From assembly GCA_945875845.1 (NCBI GenBank), contig CAMCMB010000016.1, positions 1 to 64,000 on the forward strand: a stretch of DNA of 64,000 bases. Direction: 5' to 3'. Under the pieces are notes generated by a model. That model worked only from the letters and a program-made list of their open reading frames with translations, had not been told where the DNA came from and searched no databases. This DNA is from Pirellula staleyi DSM 6068. Lineage in GTDB: Bacteria > Planctomycetota > Planctomycetia > Pirellulales > Pirellulaceae. How positions within the stretch are numbered: the first letter of the stretch is position 1; every line of letters starts with the position of its first letter. Shown piece after piece: positions 26,906 to 34,484 of this stretch. The translations under genes and the position numbers were made by a program.

Positions 26906-26997
26906 GGGTCTGCGATCTGCGATCTGCGATCTGCGATTTGAGATCTGCGATTTGAGATCTGCGATTTGAGATCTGAGATTTGAGATCTGAGATTTGC
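26891..26997. repeat. heptanucleotide tandem array at the 3' end of trpE
   Basis: About fifteen consecutive seven-base units: GGGATTA twice, then GCGATCT three times, then alternating GCGATTT / GAGATCT and GAGATTT / GAGATCT. The first units encode the last residues and stop of trpE. The same period occurs after trpD. Confidence 0.92.
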
Positions 26998-27531
26998 GTC
27001 CCTTCAGGGCAATTCGCACCTTTTTGCATGACTTCCCAAGTAGGCCCTGCCAACATCGTTGCAATGCCTAATGGATTGGAAAACCATTGGGAGAGCGAGG
27101 CCACCCTCCCAAATAGCGAATTGCTTTGTCCCCAACTTTAAAATCGAAACATAAAATGAACTGGATCTTACCATTCTTATCCTGAACATCCTGTTCATCC
27201 ATGTTCTTGTTCCGTAACTGGTCAACGCAAGCCGTGATCTACGAGCGACAGAAAATGGGACTCGATGTCGCGTACGGGCGCACTGAATTTAACAATGCAG
27301 GCAATTCAGCGCTCGAGGTGCCGCTTGGGGATAGGCTCAAGACAGATAAACCTTGCCGACAAAGGCTAGCTGGATCGGAGGCCTTGGTGTGTACAACGTG
27401 AATTCTCGTTGCAATCCTTAAGCGAGTGGATGGGTTATGCCGAGAACCACCAGTAAGTCGACCACCAATGTTTCAGCATTGGGCTTACCCCTAGGTCGAC
27501 TTTTTCGAACACTTTACCAGCAGGTGGCATT
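26998..27531. other. intergenic region between trpE and a secreted-protein gene
   Basis: Beyond the heptad array no gene is convincing. A weakly coding-like stretch at 27201-27401 lacks homology features. The region presumably holds the promoter of the 27532 gene; AGCAGGTGG just upstream of its ATG is a weak ribosome site. Confidence 0.4.
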
Positions 27532-28323
27532 ATGTCACTCAAGTTAGCCAAGACGGCAAGTCACTTCGTATCGGTCGGCCACTCGACTATGTCCGTTCTA
27601 CTGGGAGTCGGCACTGTCTTGGCCGGGCAATTCGCGTCGGCGCAGCAGAACATTCTCCGGCAAGATGCGACTCCGGCCCCGGTTCGGGCGGTCCTCGATG
27701 CGCTGCCTCCCACCGAGACAACGGCAGACTCCAAGATCTTGGCGAACGAGAGTGCATCGTTGACTTCTGCAAGCAACGCCTCTGCCCTGGAACTCGCTAG
27801 CATTGACTTCGCCAGGTCAACGCAACAATCGACGGGAAAAAATCGAGGTCCGATCGTTTTGCCTGATTTGAACGTCCCCAACATTTCGATCCGTGAAATC
27901 GGCAGTGAAAGAGCCAAGGGTTCCGCGCCGGAGGATGCGGTCGCGGGTCGTTTGCCCAGCATTATTCCTTTGCCTTATGGTCCTGACCGATTCGGTGCTT
28001 GGTCGCTTGATTACAAGACTTGGACGGCACCCGTGTTTTGTCATCAGCCAACGTATTACGAAGATACGATGCTTGAGCAGAGTGGTCACGAGCGCGTTCC
28101 GGCACTGCAACCGATTCTTTCCGGCGTGAGGTTTTATTCCACCGCTGCGTTCATGCCCTATCTTTCCTACTTGAATCCGCCGCTGAAATACAGCTACCAT
28201 GGCGATCATTATCGACCTGGTTCCTGCGCACCGGCTCTACGGCAACGCGCTCCCTTTGATAAGGGTGCGTTGAGATATCAATTATTGACGACCGGCGTAG
28301 CAGTTGCGGTGATGCAACCTTGA
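27532..28323 (+). CDS. secreted planctomycete protein with FCHQP motif
   Basis: A 263-residue exported protein. Residues about 18-37 form a signal peptide (STMSVLLGVGTVLAGQFASAQ). A low-complexity middle is followed by the C-terminal motif WTAPVFCHQPTYYEDTMLEQ, which corresponds to the FCHQPLYFE(D/E) motif I recall from many secreted hypothetical proteins of Planctomycetes, and a tail with PYLSYLNPPLKYSYHG and CAPALRQRAPF. Function is unknown. The pilin locus follows 300 bases downstream but separate transcription is likely. Confidence 0.7.
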   Translation: MSLKLAKTASHFVSVGHSTMSVLLGVGTVLAGQFASAQQNILRQDATPAPVRAVLDALPPTETTADSKILANESASLTSASNASALELASIDFARSTQQSTGKNRGPIVLPDLNVPNISIREIGSERAKGSAPEDAVAGRLPSIIPLPYGPDRFGAWSLDYKTWTAPVFCHQPTYYEDTMLEQSGHERVPALQPILSGVRFYSTAAFMPYLSYLNPPLKYSYHGDHYRPGSCAPALRQRAPFDKGALRYQLLTTGVAVAVMQP

Positions 28324-28625
28324 ACCATTTCGCATGGTAAAATCGATACAATCCAACTTATTCTCCGAACGCATCTATGCGAATCTTGAAAAAGCGACTT
28401 TCTTTCGCAAATCACTAAACTTTTGAGGCATCAAAGTTTGACTGTTCCTAAAAGTGTCCTAAGTTTCATATGGCGTTACAAGTGTGAAACGCTGGCTGTA
28501 GCGACAGCTTTTTGTTGCCCACGGAACCTTCTGAAATCATGGCGATGAATTCAGGCAGAATTCTGCGGGATTAGTTTTTTGTTGTTCACGTTCGGTAATA
28601 CCGAGATACCTGTCGGAGGGTAAAA
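28324..28625. promoter_or_regulatory. leader region of the Flp pilin gene
   Basis: The 302 bases are AT-rich and non-coding. CGGAGG at 28614-28619 is a strong ribosome binding site for the pilin ATG at 28626. I see no defined promoter hexamers. Confidence 0.45.
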
Positions 28626-28808
28626 ATGAAGAATTTCGCCATGAAGATCAAACGTTTCTTGAAGAGTGAAGATGGACCAACAGCGGTTGAGTACGCCGTT
28701 ATGTTGTCCCTCATTATCGTTGTTTGCTTGACTGCTGTTACCAGCATCGGCAAGAACGCAAGCTCATCGTTTAACAACGTTGCAAACCAACTCGGAACAT
28801 CGAGCTAG
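28626..28808 (+). CDS. Flp-family type IVb pilin
   Basis: A 60-residue pilin precursor. A short basic leader (KNFAMKIKRFLKSEDG) is followed after the processing-site glycine by TAVEYAVMLSLIIVVCLTA, the Flp hydrophobic domain with its Glu-Tyr pair. It would be cleaved by the TadV/CpaA-type peptidase encoded at 29477 and assembled into tight-adherence pili. A strong ribosome site (GGAGG) precedes the start. A damaged second copy follows. No secretion ATPase or platform genes are in the window. Confidence 0.92.
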   Translation: MKNFAMKIKRFLKSEDGPTAVEYAVMLSLIIVVCLTAVTSIGKNASSSFNNVANQLGTSS

Positions 28809-28814
28809 TTTTGA

Positions 28815-28946
28815 GTTGAAGCAAGCCCAACAGGCTTTATGTTGTCGCTCATCATTGTCGTGTACCTGGCCGGTGTGACATCCATCGGCAAAAAGTCAAG
28901 TTCGACATTTACGTCGGTTGGGAATCAACTTGGAAGCGCAAGCTAG
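28815..28946 (+). pseudogene. decayed tandem copy of the Flp pilin
   Basis: The frame reading MLSLIIVVYLAGVTSIGKKS then SSTFTSVGNQLGSAS and stop (28839-28946) is collinear with the second half of the pilin 30 bases upstream. Immediately before it, codons for EASPTG match EDGPTA of the intact gene, but the twelve bases encoding VEYA are missing, and a TGA at 28812 blocks the leader. It therefore lacks the leader, the cleavage context and the Glu-Tyr motif, so it should not yield a pilin. Confidence 0.8.
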
Positions 28947-29035
28947 ACTCAAACCTCTGCTGGCTGAACTCAGCAAAGCAGCCGGTAGAGTCCTTCTTTC
29001 GAGTGGGCCATAGGGCTCAGTCGGATCGTTGAATC

Positions 29036-29094
29036 AGATCCGGCGATCGATCTGCATGTGCGCATCGATCTGCCGGATTCTTTGTTCTTTTTTC
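29036..29094 (+). terminator. intrinsic terminator after the pilin locus
   Basis: An extended hairpin, with arms ATCCGGCGATCGATCTGC and GCGCATCGATCTGCCGGAT around a short loop, is followed by TTCTTTGTTCTTTTTT. The geometry fits a rho-independent terminator. Confidence 0.75.
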
Positions 29095-29126
29095 GAATCA
29101 ATCTCAACTCCAATCGGTAATTATTG

Positions 29127-29237
29127 ATGACCCAAGCATTCTTTCCTATCGAAGCGGTTAGCAGTCTTTGGGAGATCGTCTGCTTTTGCGGTACTCTGTT
29201 CGCCGTAGCAACGGCGTGGATCGTCGCTCCGAGTTGA
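29127..29237 (+). CDS. possible 36-residue single-helix membrane peptide
   Basis: The short frame encodes an N-terminal polar part (MTQAFFPIEAVSSLWEIV) and then CFCGTLFAVATAWIVAPS, which could span a membrane. It lies between the pilin terminator and the prepilin peptidase gene. The ribosome site is weak. It may be a small Tad-locus component or chance; nothing identifies it. Confidence 0.3.
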   Translation: MTQAFFPIEAVSSLWEIVCFCGTLFAVATAWIVAPS

Positions 29238-29305
29238 TCGCAATTCCGTTGGTGTCATACAATTCCAATTTTTTCAACTAGGCTTTGAATTTATTCTGAT
29301 TGCCT

Positions 29306-29405
29306 CACCGGACGGCTTGCGCCGTTCCGCTAACAAATTGATTTACCGGACGACTCGCGCCGTTCCGCTAACAAATGTTAGCGGCAGGGCGCGAGCCCTC
29401 CGGTG
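29306..29405. repeat. inverted repeat family CACCGGACGGC...GCGAGCCCTCCGGTG
   Basis: Two tandem half-copies (CCGGACGGCTTGCGCCGTT and CCGGACGACTCGCGCCGTT, each followed by CCGCTAACAAAT) and one inverted half (TTAGCGGCAGGGCGCGAG, then CCCTCCGGTG) form a large hairpin. A second full copy lies at 62059-62119 and a partial one at 62286-62312. Confidence 0.8.
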
Positions 29406-29476
29406 ATGCCCCAAGCATTTTTTACAGCCTAAACGCGAAGACTATTTTTATAACAACTGCTCAGGACTGACTTTTT

Positions 29477-30040
29477 ATGAATAGCTCAAGCCTAATGGAA
29501 GGCATTATTAGCCACTGGCACATTTGGTTTGTTTCGATTGTGTTAGTCGTCGCCGCAGTGATTGATGGATGGAAACTCAAGGTCCCCAACTGGATTACCT
29601 TTCCGATGATTCTATCGGGATGGGTCTACAGCTTTGTATCGGGCGGTGCGGTTGGACTCGGTTGGAGTTTCCTCGCCACATTCTTCGGACTGGCACTCCT
29701 CTACGGTATCTACATGGTAGGCGGCATGGGTGCGGGCGACGTCAAGTTGCTTGCTGGCATCGGTGCTTGGGTACACGCCGAACACACTTGGAACATCTTC
29801 GCAACAACAGCCATTTTCGGTGGAGTGATGGCGTTGATGATGATCGCCTACACCGGTCGCTGGAGAAAACACTTCCAGCAGTTCAATATGTTGATCGGTG
29901 AATTCGTTGAGGTCCGCGATCCAGAAGCACTTTTTCAACGCGCTGCAGAACGCAAGTCGCGAATGTACTTGCTCCCGTACGGGATTCCAATGACGATCGC
30001 AGCCTTGAGCTACTTTGCGTTTCAAGGCATGTATCTGTAA
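29477..30040 (+). CDS. prepilin peptidase, CpaA/TadV type (family A24)
   Basis: A 187-residue membrane aspartyl protease that would remove the leader of Flp-type prepilins. About five to six helices are visible. The catalytic aspartates are in VIDGWKLKVPNW (about residue 34) and in the GxGD motif GMGAGDVKLLAGIGA (about residue 91). It lacks the N-terminal methylase region of PilD, as is usual for TadV. It lies 670 bases downstream of the pilin gene in the same direction. A polar loop at about 140-170 separates the last helix. Confidence 0.9.
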   Translation: MNSSSLMEGIISHWHIWFVSIVLVVAAVIDGWKLKVPNWITFPMILSGWVYSFVSGGAVGLGWSFLATFFGLALLYGIYMVGGMGAGDVKLLAGIGAWVHAEHTWNIFATTAIFGGVMALMMIAYTGRWRKHFQQFNMLIGEFVEVRDPEALFQRAAERKSRMYLLPYGIPMTIAALSYFAFQGMYL

Positions 30041-33000
30041 CTAGTCGGCCCATTTGCATAGCTGCTCAACATAAGCAGCCGAACCATCGCGAACCCAGCT
30101 ATCCAATTGGCCGGGTTCTTTCATTTGCTGACCGCGCATGGTATCCACTGCAATGTATTCGCAGGCCACATTCGAAAGCGTGCTCATATCACCCCAGAGT
30201 TTTTCAAATTGCGTCACGGGAAACACGTCTTCCTGACCCAGTCCCCACCGCTTCTTGACATCCTTGATCGTAATGTACGTCGGCATTCTCGCCCCCATGG
30301 CCCGCACGCTCAAATCGATCTGTTCCGAATTGGCCAATTGAGAACGATCGAGGCTAAATGCTGCAAGGAGTTGGTCGATATCGATCCAAGTTGTCATCGA
30401 TGAGTAAAACGACAATGCAAACTCATCGCGATCGTTTGGCATGGCCATTCCCTCCAGCAGACGTCGCTTGCCGTCAACGACAGCCAGCCCACCGCCACGA
30501 TCGTCAATCCGCCGGCTGATCACTTCAAAACTAAGGCATGCACCCGAATCGATATGTTTGCTCAGAACCAATGGATCCAGATTCGCACCCAACGTATCGA
30601 TGTTGTGTAGCAATAGGTACTTGAGCGACGGTTGCTCGGTCAGCATTCGACACAACAATCCATTCCGAAGCATATTCGGAATCTCATACCAGTGGCCAAC
30701 AGGATGCATGCATTGCTCCGGCAGGTTGTCCGTGTAGTCGCTAGCTTCTCCCGCAGATTTTGCCCAGCCCATGATTGCCGCTTGACCGCTCTCACGAACC
30801 TTTTGTTGTTGTTCATCGAGAACTTGGTGCGACATTTCCTCCCAGAAAAAACGGAGGTCTTTTGCAGTTGGGATCGTTCGCAATCCGACGGACATTCCTT
30901 TCGACAAGTGAACTTGTCCGTTGTATTGATAGTTGTTGCATTGGGCCAAGTATTTTTCGATCGGTGCGTGCGTCAGGTAACCCGTTGTGAAAACGTGTGG
31001 TACTGAGCAACCGAATTGCTCAGACGTGAGGGAACTCTTGGCCAAGTGTGTTTCGATGAAGCTACGATGTTTGCCTGCGAATTTGCAGAACGGATGTAGT
31101 CCTTTGACGACACCTGCGCCGCCCGTCCAACGCGAGCCGACACCTGCGGCAAGCGTCACTACGGCGACTTGACCAGACGACAATGCGTTCCGTCCTGATT
31201 TGCATTCTTCCCAGCGCTCCCGGTGGTCTTTCGCAGCATTCCGCAAATCGATCACGTCATCCAACGCAACATCTTGAATGTTGGTCATGGGCGATAATCG
31301 ATTTTCAGAAAGCCCAATTCGTCCGGACAGCAACTCACTTCGGATTTGTTCGTGCTGTTGGCGGTCAAAACCGTGAACCCGTAGGGATTCGTAAAGCTGG
31401 GCCTTGGAATCCGTTTCTGTTTCAGCGTGCGGCAAGATGCGATCCAACAACCATCGGGCTCGCCCATCCCCTTCGCGGCACGAACGATTCAATCGCATCA
31501 ACTCGCGTTGCGATTGCTCACTTAATTCGCGAATATCTTTTCGAATCAACTTCGGAGCCAGGATCGCATAATAGCCATCGGGCATCGTTGCCGATTCGCC
31601 GCTGAGTAGTTCCGCCCATGAGCCACGGTCATTGATTGCAAAGTCATAAACGACGGGATCCATGGCGAATGGCAGACGCATTTGCATCTCACGTTTCGTA
31701 TTGACCAATGCGTTAAGTAGCCAATCCCTGGCTTCTTTCTGAGCCGTTGGATCAAAGAAGAAGCCCATGCCTCCACCGGACATTCCGCCGAGCATCAGAA
31801 ATCCCCAGAATCGATCACCCCATCGAGCTCGGCATTGTTCGATCATCGAATCGGTGAACCGGTTCGTGCACCAAGGGATCATGGTTTGGAGAGGTCCGAC
31901 AAAATTTTGCGTGGTCAAGTCAGCCACCCGTCGAATATCTCCCCGCTGCAATGCCTCCACAATACCTTCGAAAAGTCGCTGCGCTTCGAGGCGAGCCAGC
32001 CACTCTTTTTCCGCACGCACCAGGTATTTTTCGGTCACCATTTCCAGGATGGGTCCGACATTTTGGGCCATCCCACCATAGATCAAAACGAGGCTATCTT
32101 GAAGTGCTTGGCGGGCTTTCACCGAGATTTTGTCGTGTTGCAAAATCGTATGCTGTGGCAAAAGCCTACCGCGGCTGATGCCTAACTCGGGATCGTCACT
32201 CCCTGCCAAAACACCTTCAATGCGTTTGATACCGGGCCATACTCCACCCGAATCTTGCCAGCCACCGCCCGAGCCACCAAGCCATTCGCCGAGAATCGCG
32301 CGGGCGGTGATCAAGCGTTGGTCCCTCAGTTCTAGGCCGCCTTCGAGCGCAGCGACTTGCCCTGTGGCTCGCATCAACACGGCGATCAACGAACCCAACA
32401 GATTCGTTGACACGGCCAACCGCGATCCCTTCGGTATGTCATTGACTTTGGATACCAGTTCCAACCCACGCCCTTCTTGACCGATGAGAGTCATGAGCAG
32501 TTCGGCCATCTTGCGATGGCAACCCTCCATGGCTGGTGGCACGACACCCGACGCGATCAAAGCAGATTTGAGCAACCCCAAGTAGTCTTTTGCGAAGTCG
32601 AACACTTCGTCGATTTCAGTGATCTCGGCTTCGACGCCCAAATCGGTACTTACCAATCGCAGCACCGGCCGATCGATGACTCGCAAGTAAGCTTCCACGG
32701 GCGGCCTGGGTTTGGAATCCTTGCCGTAGACTGCCAGGTCGACCGATGCGTTCAACACGTGTGCACCCTCGGGATAATCCATTCCGAGAAAGAAGATGTC
32801 ACTCCATCCGGAATGAGAGAAATCCATGCGAACACTGGTCTTCTCGCAGAGAATTGGGAAATCCCCTGTTGCGGAATCTTTTTGGTACAGCCGTTTTTCC
32901 AACCGCAACGGATGCTCGCTTGGGTGCCCTACGCGAAACATCCATTGGTTCCCTCGCACCGTTCGAACACTCCGCCGGACTTGGTCGGCGAGCGTTTGAA

Positions 33001-33427
33001 ACCCAAGTTGGTGGTAGGCTCGCGAAAGGGCACTTGCGATCGCCAACGTAGGGCCTTGGCTGCGCTGGACAACAAGCAACTGGTCGATAGCTTCCGGAAA
33101 TCGGCGACCGAGAATATTCTGATAGGCTTCGTAAGGCAATAATCCAGAGTGTGACTCCGGAAACGTTTTGGGTAAGTGGTACCTATAGATGGCCGCGAGA
33201 AAGAAATGGGCTCGAACGCGATGATACAAGTTACAAGAGTTGCGACGAAAGTCATCTAGGTCGTCAGCCGCTGCGATCAAGGCGGAGGTGTCTAATCCAG
33301 CGCATAACGATTCTAAGGTCCGATGCCTTACCGACTCGTCGAGCGAGAGAATGGTTTCAATCCAAGGATTGGTCGTCTTGGATGTGGATGTCTGCGTGTG
33401 CATTGCATCGTTTCTGGGTTCAGTCAT
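30041..33427 (-). CDS. fused GHMP sugar kinase and UDPGP-type nucleotidyltransferase
   Basis: The protein has 1128 residues. After about 160 helical residues, a GHMP-kinase region resembles L-fucokinase/FKP kinases: VRMDFSHSGWSD (199-210), IPKGSRLAVSTNL at 331-343 in place of the usual PxGSGLGTSS, GGSGGGWQDSGG (384-395) and the third motif LMLGGMSGGGMGF (544-556). From about 753 a nucleotidyltransferase of the UDPGP type begins with LAAGVGSRWTGGAGVVKGL. The product would be sugar to sugar-1-phosphate to NDP-sugar. In Bacteroides Fkp the order is reversed, transferase first. The altered ATP motif (SRLAVSTN) questions kinase activity. It is cotranscribed with a GalU-like gene 35 bases upstream. 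The sugar is unknown. Confidence 0.8.
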   Translation of the reverse strand: MTEPRNDAMHTQTSTSKTTNPWIETILSLDESVRHRTLESLCAGLDTSALIAAADDLDDFRRNSCNLYHRVRAHFFLAAIYRYHLPKTFPESHSGLLPYEAYQNILGRRFPEAIDQLLVVQRSQGPTLAIASALSRAYHQLGFQTLADQVRRSVRTVRGNQWMFRVGHPSEHPLRLEKRLYQKDSATGDFPILCEKTSVRMDFSHSGWSDIFFLGMDYPEGAHVLNASVDLAVYGKDSKPRPPVEAYLRVIDRPVLRLVSTDLGVEAEITEIDEVFDFAKDYLGLLKSALIASGVVPPAMEGCHRKMAELLMTLIGQEGRGLELVSKVNDIPKGSRLAVSTNLLGSLIAVLMRATGQVAALEGGLELRDQRLITARAILGEWLGGSGGGWQDSGGVWPGIKRIEGVLAGSDDPELGISRGRLLPQHTILQHDKISVKARQALQDSLVLIYGGMAQNVGPILEMVTEKYLVRAEKEWLARLEAQRLFEGIVEALQRGDIRRVADLTTQNFVGPLQTMIPWCTNRFTDSMIEQCRARWGDRFWGFLMLGGMSGGGMGFFFDPTAQKEARDWLLNALVNTKREMQMRLPFAMDPVVYDFAINDRGSWAELLSGESATMPDGYYAILAPKLIRKDIRELSEQSQRELMRLNRSCREGDGRARWLLDRILPHAETETDSKAQLYESLRVHGFDRQQHEQIRSELLSGRIGLSENRLSPMTNIQDVALDDVIDLRNAAKDHRERWEECKSGRNALSSGQVAVVTLAAGVGSRWTGGAGVVKGLHPFCKFAGKHRSFIETHLAKSSLTSEQFGCSVPHVFTTGYLTHAPIEKYLAQCNNYQYNGQVHLSKGMSVGLRTIPTAKDLRFFWEEMSHQVLDEQQQKVRESGQAAIMGWAKSAGEASDYTDNLPEQCMHPVGHWYEIPNMLRNGLLCRMLTEQPSLKYLLLHNIDTLGANLDPLVLSKHIDSGACLSFEVISRRIDDRGGGLAVVDGKRRLLEGMAMPNDRDEFALSFYSSMTTWIDIDQLLAAFSLDRSQLANSEQIDLSVRAMGARMPTYITIKDVKKRWGLGQEDVFPVTQFEKLWGDMSTLSNVACEYIAVDTMRGQQMKEPGQLDSWVRDGSAAYVEQLCKWAD

Positions 33428-33462
33428 CTTATTCTCGGTGGAACAAAGCCCCGGTCGGCAAT

Positions 33463-34299
33463 CTATTTCTGAGTTGCCAGAAGTTCAACCATATCGCTCA
33501 GCACGCGGTCCCGATCCACTCCAGAAAGGGATAATGCCAATTGGGTATGCAAGAGTCCGTACTTGATACCGATGTTGTACCGGTGCCCTTCGACCTCACA
33601 TGCCAAAAAGCGTTCGCGATTCGCAAGTTCATTGAGGGCTTCCGCAAGTGACACCGGGCGATTCTCCGTAGCAACGCGCCGCTCAAGAATCTCGATGGTC
33701 GTCGAGTTGAGCACATGCATTCCGAAGAAACAGAGGTAGATACCGCTTCGGAAGCCCGCGATCGTGAGCTCCTGTTCGGCGATCGTCGGAGTTGGTTTTT
33801 CGATGACTCGCTTGATTTCGTAAAGACGATCGGTTTGAGGTAACCGTAGACCGCCGATGGCACCAAAAAAGGGGAGCATCTTTTCCCTCGTCGGCTGAAC
33901 ACCTGAAACCGAACATCCTTCGGTTTTGGCAACCTCAATGAGTTGTTTGGCGCAACCCTTTCCCTGACCGCTCAAGTAGAGATGGTCACCCACCAAATGC
34001 AAAAACGGTGAGTCTTCCAGAAACGGTTTGGCACAAAGGATCGCTTGCCCATACCCGTTCGGGTCCGATTGGATGACGAACGTAAGTCGGTCTAAGTAGG
34101 TGCCCGCAGCTAGTCGATAGGCTTCTTCATTGCCTGGGCTGATGACGATGGCGACGGATTCAATACCAGCCGATGCTATCTCCTCGATGATCATCTCAAG
34201 CGCGGTTTTCTCCACACCATCGCGATCGACCAGTCGCTGCAAGGGCAAAGCGGATTGTCCGGGGCCGGCGGCAGTGATAAGGGCCTTGTTGATGTACAT
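33463..34299 (-). CDS. GalU/RfbA-like sugar nucleotidyltransferase with altered signature
   Basis: A 278-residue alpha/beta nucleotidyltransferase. The fold motifs follow UTP-glucose-1-phosphate uridylyltransferase: an N-terminal ALITAAGPGQSALPLQ, VIQSDPNGYGQAILCAKPFL, HLVGDHLYLSG, an EKP motif (IKRVIEKPTP) and the C-terminal HRYNIGIKYGLL corresponding to GxxYDxGxKxG. However, the phosphate loop usually written AAGxGTRxxPxTK reads AAGPGQSALPLQR, lacking Arg and Lys. Activity may be changed or lost, and it might regulate or assist the larger fused enzyme encoded just downstream. Confidence 0.8.
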   Translation of the reverse strand: MYINKALITAAGPGQSALPLQRLVDRDGVEKTALEMIIEEIASAGIESVAIVISPGNEEAYRLAAGTYLDRLTFVIQSDPNGYGQAILCAKPFLEDSPFLHLVGDHLYLSGQGKGCAKQLIEVAKTEGCSVSGVQPTREKMLPFFGAIGGLRLPQTDRLYEIKRVIEKPTPTIAEQELTIAGFRSGIYLCFFGMHVLNSTTIEILERRVATENRPVSLAEALNELANRERFLACEVEGHRYNIGIKYGLLHTQLALSLSGVDRDRVLSDMVELLATQK

Positions 34300-34484
34300 T
34301 TTTCGCTGTGTTGTTGCAGTTTCGCTGGGCGCTTGGAATACTCGTAGAATAGTGGCTATTTCAATCCCTGACCACGGGCAAGTGGAACAGTATACTAGGA
34401 ATTCTTGATGACATTAGCGAGTGTAATGACCTTTATCTTGCGATCCTAGCCGATGTGTTCCTGTTTGGCTTAGCCCTGCGGGCT

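Noticed and set aside
26891-26997. Possible CRISPR array after trpE
   Set aside because: Unit length is seven bases without spacers; no cas gene in the window.
32477-33142. Plus-strand open frame of about 221 codons opposite the GHMP-kinase fusion
   Set aside because: No motif, antisense to the conserved kinase motifs.
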